11,894 nt of DNA from Bdellovibrio sp. CG10_big_fil_rev_8_21_14_0_10_47_8 (GTDB lineage Bacteria > Bdellovibrionota > Bdellovibrionia > Bdellovibrionales > Bdellovibrionaceae), in assembly GCA_002773975.1 (NCBI GenBank), contig PEZR01000187.1, forward strand, positions 1-11,894. The letters are read 5' to 3'. How positions within the stretch are numbered: the stretch's first letter is position 1; each line of letters begins with the position of its first letter. Below, piece after piece: positions 7,161 to 11,894 of the stretch. The position numbers were made by a program, and so were the translations under genes. The notes below the pieces were generated by a model. The model was not told the origin of the DNA. It did not search any database and saw nothing but the letters and a program-made list of their open reading frames with translations.

Positions 7161-7182
7161 GGCTCACATTTTTTAGTGAGCC
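7161..7182 (-). other. Hairpin enclosing the rpoB stop codon
   Basis: On the minus strand GGCTCAC (7182-7176) pairs perfectly with GTGAGCC (7167-7161). The 8-base loop TAAAAAAT contains the rpoB TAA stop. The structure uses the last two codons of rpoB plus the first bases of the rpoB-rpoC gap. It lacks a U run and so is not a terminator; it could affect translational coupling, mRNA cleavage or stability, or be incidental. Confidence 0.4.
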
Positions 7183-10100
7183 TGTCCCTCTCCGCTGGGA
7201 GTTCCAGCTGCGGGAGGAGCCATATCATGACTTTCCCCGTTGCCTTCTTCCTCTTCAACATCGTCTGTCAGAATATCTGATTCCATCAATTCGACATTCA
7301 AAGCCAATGATTGAAGCTCTTTCACCAAAACGTTGAAAGACTCTGGCAATCCAGGTTCAAGGATGTTTTCACCTTTCACGATGCTTTCGTACATTCTTGT
7401 TCGTCCAGCAACGTCATCGGATTTAACTGTGAGGAATTCTTGAAGCGAATAAGCCGCTCCATAAGCCTCGATCGCCCAGACCTCCATCTCACCAAGTCTC
7501 TGACCACCGAACTGAGCTTTACCTCCGAGCGGTTGTTGAGAAACCAACGAGTAGGGTCCAATGGACCGAGCGTGGATTTTTTCCTCCACCAAGTGATGCA
7601 GTTTCAACATGTACATGATTCCAACTGTCACTGGGTTTTGGAATGGAATACCCGATCGTCCGTCAAACAGAATTGTTTTTCCGGTTGATGGCAACTGAGC
7701 CTTGGAGAGCAGATCTTTAACATCTGTCTCGCGGGCTCCGTCAAAGACAGGAGTTCCGACGTGAACACCATTCTTCATAGCATTCACCATCTTTTTCAAA
7801 GATTCATCATCTGATTTTTCCACTTTTTCAGAGATATCTGTGTCGTTAAAAATAAATTTCAGGTCTTTCCTTGCTGCCTCTGCATTCCAGTTGTCCAAGT
7901 GAGCTGAAATCTGTTTGCCCAACTCGTGCGCTGCCCAACCCAAGTGAACCTCAAGAACCTGTCCAATATTCATTCGAGAAGGAACGCCCAATGGATTCAA
8001 CACCATGTCGACCGGAGAACCATCCGCTAAATAAGGCATGTCCTCGACCGGCAATACTTTGGAAACGACACCTTTATTTCCGTGTCGGCCGGCGAACTTA
8101 TCACCGACTTGCAGTTTTCGTTTAATTGCAACGTAAACCTTGACCATTTTGATCACGCCAGGAGGAAGCTCATCACCCTTACGGAGGCGATCAATTTTTT
8201 CATTGAATACCATTTTTACGGCATCCAACTGATTTCGAGCGCCATCCAAGATTTTATTCACCTGGAATTCAATCTCTTGCTCCAGAGGAACGTAAGCCAA
8301 CAGCTCAAAAGGAATTGTTTCCAAATCCGCTGAAGTGATGTCTTGTCCTTTGTTCAGCAATTTCTGACTTCCGTCTTCATTCAACAGAACGCCAGATGTC
8401 TTTTTGCCGACCAAAATGTCTTTCAATTTTCCCAAAGCATTATTTTTAATAACGTTTTGCTCAACAGAAAGATCTTTTTCAAGTTTGCGTCGTTTTTCTT
8501 CAATAATAATAGCCAATCGTTCGTCACGATCGGAACCTTCTCGAGAATAAACCTGAGCGTCGATCACTGTTCCGTACACACCAGAAGGTGCGCGCAGAGA
8601 GGTGTCTCGAACATCGCCGGCTTTTTCTCCGAAGATCGCTCGCAGAAGTTTTTCTTCAGGAGACAGTTGAGTTTCACCCTTAGGCGTAACTTTACCAACC
8701 AAGATACAGCCAGGACGAACATCCGCACCGATGCGAACAATTCCGGAGCTATCGAGATCTTTCAACGCTTCTTCGCCAACATTGGCGATATCGCGGGAAA
8801 TTTCTTCTTTTCCTAGTTTTGTGTCTCGAGCAACACACTCAAACTCTTCAATATGGATTGACGTGTAGGTGTCTTCTTTGATCAATCGTTCGGAAATCAG
8901 GATTGAATCCTCGAAATTGTAACCTTGCCAAGGAGTGAAGGCCACCAGGATGTTCTGACCCAAAGCCAATTCGCCCAACTCTGTAGAGGGACCATCCGCG
9001 ATGATGTCTGTTTTAGAAACCCGGTCCCCGACTTTCACAATCGGCTTTTGATTGAAGCAAGTATTTTGATTCGTTCGTTGGTATTTAGTCAGATTGTAGA
9101 TATCCACGTTAGCTCCGAGCTCTCCGCCCTTTGCCAAACGACGTACCACAATTCGAGAAGCATCGACTTCTTCAACGATTCCGTCGTTCATTGCTACGAC
9201 AGAAGTTCCAGAGTCACGTGCTACCAATCGCTCCACACCAGTTCCAATCAACGGAGCTCGTGATCGCAAGAGCGGCACGGCCTGACGTTGCATGTTCGAG
9301 CCCATCAAGGCTCGGTTGGCATCATCATGCTCCAAAAATGGGATCAGAGAGGCTGCGATCGAAACCAACTGAGATGGAGATACGTCCATCAAAGAAACTT
9401 GGTCTTTGGCAGTGATTTCGTACTCACCATCGACTCGACAAACAACAGAGTCCTCTTGGATCTGTTTTTGACCTTCGATGCCTCGAGAAGCTTGGGCAAT
9501 TTTGTGACCGGCCTCTTCCAACGCTGACATGTAAGTGATGCTTGAAGAAACTTTTGACTCATCTACCTTGCGATATGGAGTTTCAATAAATCCGTAGTGA
9601 TTAATTCGAGCATAGGTCGCCAATGAGGCGATCAAACCGATGTTTGGTCCCTCTGGAGTTTCGATCGGACAAATACGCCCGTAATGCGTTGGATGCACGT
9701 CTCGAACTTCAAAACCAGCGCGATCTCGAGTCAAACCACCGGGCCCAAGGGCCGACAGTCGACGTTTATGCGTAATCTCAGAAAGTGGATTTGTTTGATC
9801 CATGAACTGAGAAAGTTGAGACGAACCGAAGAATTCCTTCACAACAGCATTCACTGGTTTTGCATTCACCAGATCGTGCGGCATCATGGTCTCAACGTCT
9901 TGCAAGCTCATACGTTCGCGGATGGCTCGTTCCATTCGCACCAAACCAATTCGGTATTGGTTCTCAAGAAGCTCACCCACAGATCGAACTCGGCGATTAC
10001 CGAGATGATCAATGTCATCCACAATCCCACGACCATTTTTCAGATCAATGAGGGTTTTTACCGTGCTCAGGATGTCTTTGTTCGTCAAAGTTCTGTGCTC

Positions 10101-11384
10101 GGGAGGACATTCATCCATCGGGATATTGAAACGGTGATTGATCTTGATTCGACCAACTTCTGACAAATCATAAGTTTCAGGATCGAAAAACAGTCGATGG
10201 AAGAATGTCGTTGCCGCTTCCAACGTCGGAGGCTCACCAGGGCGAAGATGTTGATAGATTTTCAACAGAGCCTCTTCCTTATTGTTGACCTTATCGACCA
10301 GTAAAGTATTTCGCAGGTAAGGCCCTACTGACAGACCATCAAAGAAGATCATGTGGAAACGGTCAATTCCAGCTTCCATCGCACGAACGATATCACCTTT
10401 TGTCAACTCTGCATTGGCATCGGCAATAATTTCACCTGTAGACTCGTCAATCAATGGCTTCGCCAAGATTTTGCCTTCAAGATCTTCAGGGGTAACTTCA
10501 ATTTCTTTCAGTTCCAATTGTTGAACTTTTTTGACGACCGCGCGGGTGATTCGACGACCAGCCTTAACCAGGGCCTCGCCCGTTTTTGGATCCAAAATGT
10601 CAACAATAGCTCTTTGACCAGACATTCTTTCGATATCCAGTTTGCGGAAGATCTTTTTGCCCCGAACGACAACCTCGTCCAGATCATAGAAATAATCCAA
10701 CAATTGCTCAGTATTATAACCGAGAGATTTTAACAAAATAGTAACAGGAAACTTTCTTCGACGATCGATACGAACGTGAATCAAGTCTTTTTGGTCAAAT
10801 TCAAAATCAAGCCATGATCCTCGGTAAGGAATGACCCGAGCGTTATAGATCAATTTCCCTGAAGCGTTGTTTTTTCCACTATCATGGTCAAAAAACACAC
10901 CCGGAGAACGATGTAGCTGAGATACAACCACTCGCTCAGTTCCGTTGATGATGAAAGACCCATTGGCCGTCATCAAAGGAATTTCACCCAAGTAAACTTC
11001 CTGCTCCTTGACGTCTCGAATCGAGCGAGCTTCCGTCTCTTCGTCGACATCAAAAACAATCAATCGCAAAGTCACCTTAATCGGACTAGCGAAAGTCATT
11101 CCTCTTTGACGACATTCATCGACGTCATATTTGGCTGGCTCAAGAGTGTATGAAACAAACTCTAAAGAGGCTGTATTATTAAAATCAGTAATTGGAAAAA
11201 CAGATTTAAAAACACCGCTTAAACCTGCTTCACCACGACGGTCAGAATCGACTTCTTTTTGCAAAAAGGCCTCATAAGAGCTCTTCTGCAATTCAATCAG
11301 ATTTGGAATGTCGATGACCTGTTTATTTTTAGCAAAGGACTTACGAATACGAAGATTCGATGCCGTGACCGGAGTCGTTCCCAT
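7173..11384 (-). CDS. rpoB: DNA-directed RNA polymerase subunit beta
   Basis: Beta forms half of the RNA polymerase active-site cleft and the rifampicin pocket. It has 1403 residues, longer than E. coli (1342). The N-terminal protrusion and lobes include the SI1 insertion (about 240-360). The rifampicin cluster starts at GSSQLSQFMDQTNPLSEITH (520-539) and continues through KRRLSALGPGGL. Asp529, His539 and Ser544 match the sensitive E. coli residues D516, H526 and S531, but Thr531 replaces Asn518. ETPEGPNIGLI (575-585), an SI2-type insertion (about 945-1065), active-site Lys1096 (VGDK) and Lys1104 (HGNK), and the C-terminal PLGGKAQFGGQR (1285-1296) are intact. After the usual family end near residue 1368 comes a 35-residue tail: an acidic stretch (DDVEEEE), then Pro/Ala/Gly-rich sequence. 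The ATG at 11384 follows AAGGAG by five bases. It lies between rplL and rpoC in the usual order. Confidence 0.99.
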   Translation of the reverse strand: MGTTPVTASNLRIRKSFAKNKQVIDIPNLIELQKSSYEAFLQKEVDSDRRGEAGLSGVFKSVFPITDFNNTASLEFVSYTLEPAKYDVDECRQRGMTFASPIKVTLRLIVFDVDEETEARSIRDVKEQEVYLGEIPLMTANGSFIINGTERVVVSQLHRSPGVFFDHDSGKNNASGKLIYNARVIPYRGSWLDFEFDQKDLIHVRIDRRRKFPVTILLKSLGYNTEQLLDYFYDLDEVVVRGKKIFRKLDIERMSGQRAIVDILDPKTGEALVKAGRRITRAVVKKVQQLELKEIEVTPEDLEGKILAKPLIDESTGEIIADANAELTKGDIVRAMEAGIDRFHMIFFDGLSVGPYLRNTLLVDKVNNKEEALLKIYQHLRPGEPPTLEAATTFFHRLFFDPETYDLSEVGRIKINHRFNIPMDECPPEHRTLTNKDILSTVKTLIDLKNGRGIVDDIDHLGNRRVRSVGELLENQYRIGLVRMERAIRERMSLQDVETMMPHDLVNAKPVNAVVKEFFGSSQLSQFMDQTNPLSEITHKRRLSALGPGGLTRDRAGFEVRDVHPTHYGRICPIETPEGPNIGLIASLATYARINHYGFIETPYRKVDESKVSSSITYMSALEEAGHKIAQASRGIEGQKQIQEDSVVCRVDGEYEITAKDQVSLMDVSPSQLVSIAASLIPFLEHDDANRALMGSNMQRQAVPLLRSRAPLIGTGVERLVARDSGTSVVAMNDGIVEEVDASRIVVRRLAKGGELGANVDIYNLTKYQRTNQNTCFNQKPIVKVGDRVSKTDIIADGPSTELGELALGQNILVAFTPWQGYNFEDSILISERLIKEDTYTSIHIEEFECVARDTKLGKEEISRDIANVGEEALKDLDSSGIVRIGADVRPGCILVGKVTPKGETQLSPEEKLLRAIFGEKAGDVRDTSLRAPSGVYGTVIDAQVYSREGSDRDERLAIIIEEKRRKLEKDLSVEQNVIKNNALGKLKDILVGKKTSGVLLNEDGSQKLLNKGQDITSADLETIPFELLAYVPLEQEIEFQVNKILDGARNQLDAVKMVFNEKIDRLRKGDELPPGVIKMVKVYVAIKRKLQVGDKFAGRHGNKGVVSKVLPVEDMPYLADGSPVDMVLNPLGVPSRMNIGQVLEVHLGWAAHELGKQISAHLDNWNAEAARKDLKFIFNDTDISEKVEKSDDESLKKMVNAMKNGVHVGTPVFDGARETDVKDLLSKAQLPSTGKTILFDGRSGIPFQNPVTVGIMYMLKLHHLVEEKIHARSIGPYSLVSQQPLGGKAQFGGQRLGEMEVWAIEAYGAAYSLQEFLTVKSDDVAGRTRMYESIVKGENILEPGLPESFNVLVKELQSLALNVELMESDILTDDVEEEEGNGESHDMAPPAAGTPSGEGQAH

Positions 11385-11398
11385 TGATTCTCCTTACA

Positions 11399-11426
11399 AA
11401 AAATTGAACTTATTTATTCAATTTTT
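11399..11426 (-). other. A/T-rich 10-bp hairpin just upstream of the rpoB ribosome binding site
   Basis: On the minus strand AAAAATTGAA (11426-11417), an 8-base loop TAAATAAG, and TTCAATTTTT (11408-11399) form a perfect 10-bp stem. One more T, then TTGTAAGGAG with the rpoB Shine-Dalgarno sequence, follows. The 3' arm ends in a T run, so it resembles a weak terminator, but the stem has only two G:C or C:G pairs and is probably too unstable to stop polymerase strongly. It may tune rpoB translation or mRNA stability. Confidence 0.4.
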
Positions 11427-11434
11427 AGTTCATC

Positions 11435-11455
11435 GAGTGAATTTTATATTCACTC
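11435..11455 (-). other. 8-bp hairpin in the rplL-rpoB gap
   Basis: GAGTGAAT (11455-11448 on the minus strand) pairs perfectly with ATTCACTC (11442-11435) across a 5-base loop. It directly precedes the A/T-rich hairpin before rpoB. The loop side contains TATAAA, a -10-like hexamer, but no convincing -35 lies at the right distance. The role is unknown; an RNA processing or stability element is possible. Confidence 0.35.
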
Positions 11456-11555
11456 TGTTCTCAAAATTAATCGAACTCTTTGAGCGGAGGAAGTTCGTTG
11501 ACCCCACAAAATTTGCCAATTTAAGCCTCAGCAAAGGCTCCAGCTTGAAATAGTA

Positions 11556-11581
11556 ATTCCTGGAGGCTGGCCTCCAGGAAT
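11556..11581 (-). promoter_or_regulatory. GC-rich hairpin after rplL, attenuator or RNA processing site candidate
   Basis: A perfect 11-bp stem (ATTCCTGGAGG with CCTCCAGGAAT, 4-base loop) begins 18 bases after the rplL stop. On the minus strand it is followed by TACTATTTC, a poor U tract. In E. coli the rplL-rpoB gap holds a partial terminator that lowers rpoBC expression relative to the ribosomal proteins, and an RNase III site. The location is the same here, so the same role is inferred. The weak U tract suggests partial termination or processing, not a full stop. Confidence 0.55.
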
Positions 11582-11599
11582 CCATGAATCAAATATAAC

Positions 11600-11894
11600 T
11601 TATTTGACTTCAACTTTGGCGCCAGCGGCTTCCAAAGCTTTTTTGATTTTTTCAGCGTCTTCTTTGGTCGCGCCTTCTTTAACTGCTTTAGGGGCGCTCT
11701 CAACGAGACCTTTTGCTTCAGCAAGTCCCAAACCAGTAATGGCTCGAACTTCTTTGATCACATTGATTTTGTTTGCGCCTGCTTCTTTCAAGATGACATC
11801 AAAAGCTGTCTTCTCTTCAACAGCTGCGGCAGCGCCACCAGCCATAACAGCTACGGGAGCTGCAGCAGAAACACCCCATTTATCTTCAAGCATT
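11600..11894 (-). CDS. rplL: 50S ribosomal protein L7/L12, 5' end outside the window
   Basis: L7/L12 is the multicopy stalk protein of the 50S subunit; its C-terminal domain recruits and activates translational GTPases, including the EF-G encoded at the other end of this window. 97 complete codons are visible; the family usually has about 120-125 residues, so roughly 26 are missing beyond 11894. The end of the N-terminal dimerisation domain (MLEDKWGVSAAAPV) is followed by an Ala-rich flexible hinge (GGAAAAVEE) and the complete C-terminal domain, with EKTAFDVILKEAGANKINVI and the helix segment ITGLGLAEAKGLVESAP. The methionine at 11893-11891 is internal (E. coli has MEEKFGVSAAA near residue 27) and is not the start. 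It ends the ribosomal-protein part of the rpl-rpoBC unit, 215 bases before rpoB. Confidence 0.97.
   Translation of the reverse strand, partial: MLEDKWGVSAAAPVAVMAGGAAAAVEEKTAFDVILKEAGANKINVIKEVRAITGLGLAEAKGLVESAPKAVKEGATKEDAEKIKKALEAAGAKVEVK

Noticed and set aside
8343..8816. Plus-strand open reading frame of 157 codons opposite rpoB
   Set aside because: It lies wholly antisense to the conserved rpoB coding sequence, its product is a low-complexity Phe/Asn/Arg/Ser-rich sequence with no family resemblance, and no ribosome binding site was noted. It is a shadow of rpoB codon use.
9684..10163. Plus-strand open reading frame of 159 codons opposite the rifampicin-cluster region of rpoB
   Set aside because: It is antisense to the most conserved part of rpoB and has no recognisable domain, promoter or ribosome binding site; the open frame follows from constraint on the opposite strand.
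11482..11510. Possible weak stem CGAACT/AGTTCG in the rplL-rpoB gap
   Set aside because: Only 6 bp with a 14-base loop; stems of this size are expected by chance in 200 bases.
11891..11893. ATG near the right window edge as the start of rplL
   Set aside because: It encodes an internal methionine (MLEDKWGVSAAA) matching residue about 27 of E. coli L7/L12; the true start is outside the window.

Overview
The window is a core, conserved stretch of a bacterial chromosome. It runs from the end of the ribosomal-protein L7/L12 gene through the two large RNA polymerase subunit genes into the str operon. All six genes lie on the minus strand; read in the direction of transcription (high to low coordinates) they are rplL (5' end cut by the window edge), rpoB, rpoC, rpsL, rpsG and fusA (3' end cut by the window edge). 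There are no tRNAs, rRNAs, mobile elements, CRISPR arrays or accessory genes. Base composition is moderate (roughly mid-40s % GC by eye). RpoB and RpoC carry the proteobacterial-type lineage insertions (beta SI1 and SI2, beta' SI3) and RpoC aligns with the Escherichia coli protein almost residue for residue in its N-terminal half. The contiguous order rplL-rpoBC-rpsLG-fusA, an unusual domain IV in EF-G and an RpoB of 1403 residues suggest a lineage of the former Deltaproteobacteria. My best guess is Bdellovibrionota (Bdellovibrio-like), but this rests on remembered family resemblance, not on a search.

Layout: 11894-11600 is the end of rplL. 11599-11385 is a 215-base gap with three perfect hairpins, one of them in the place where E. 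coli has its rplL-rpoB attenuator. 11384-7173 is rpoB. 7172-7105 is a short gap. 7104-2983 is rpoC, which starts at TTG behind a strong ribosome binding site. 2982-2774 holds a strong intrinsic terminator, a candidate promoter and a structured leader. 2773-2399 is rpsL, 2372-1899 is rpsG, 1898-1823 holds a terminator-like hairpin with a U run, and 1822-1 is fusA (607 codons visible).

The genes make the transcription and translation core: L7/L12 recruits translation factors including EF-G to the ribosome; RpoB and RpoC form the RNA polymerase catalytic centre; S12 and S7 build the 30S decoding centre and head; EF-G drives translocation. The perfect 15-bp terminator after rpoC and the promoter-like sequence just beyond it indicate that rplL-rpoBC and rpsLG-fusA are separate transcription units although adjacent. 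Regulation seems to sit in the gaps: an attenuator-like hairpin before rpoB, alternating CAACC/GGTTG elements before rpsL, and an intrinsic-terminator-like hairpin immediately before the fusA ribosome binding site.

I see no undescribed multi-gene system here. The points most worth a second look are the EF-G domain IV, where two normally conserved segments are not recognisable, and the intergenic RNA structures.
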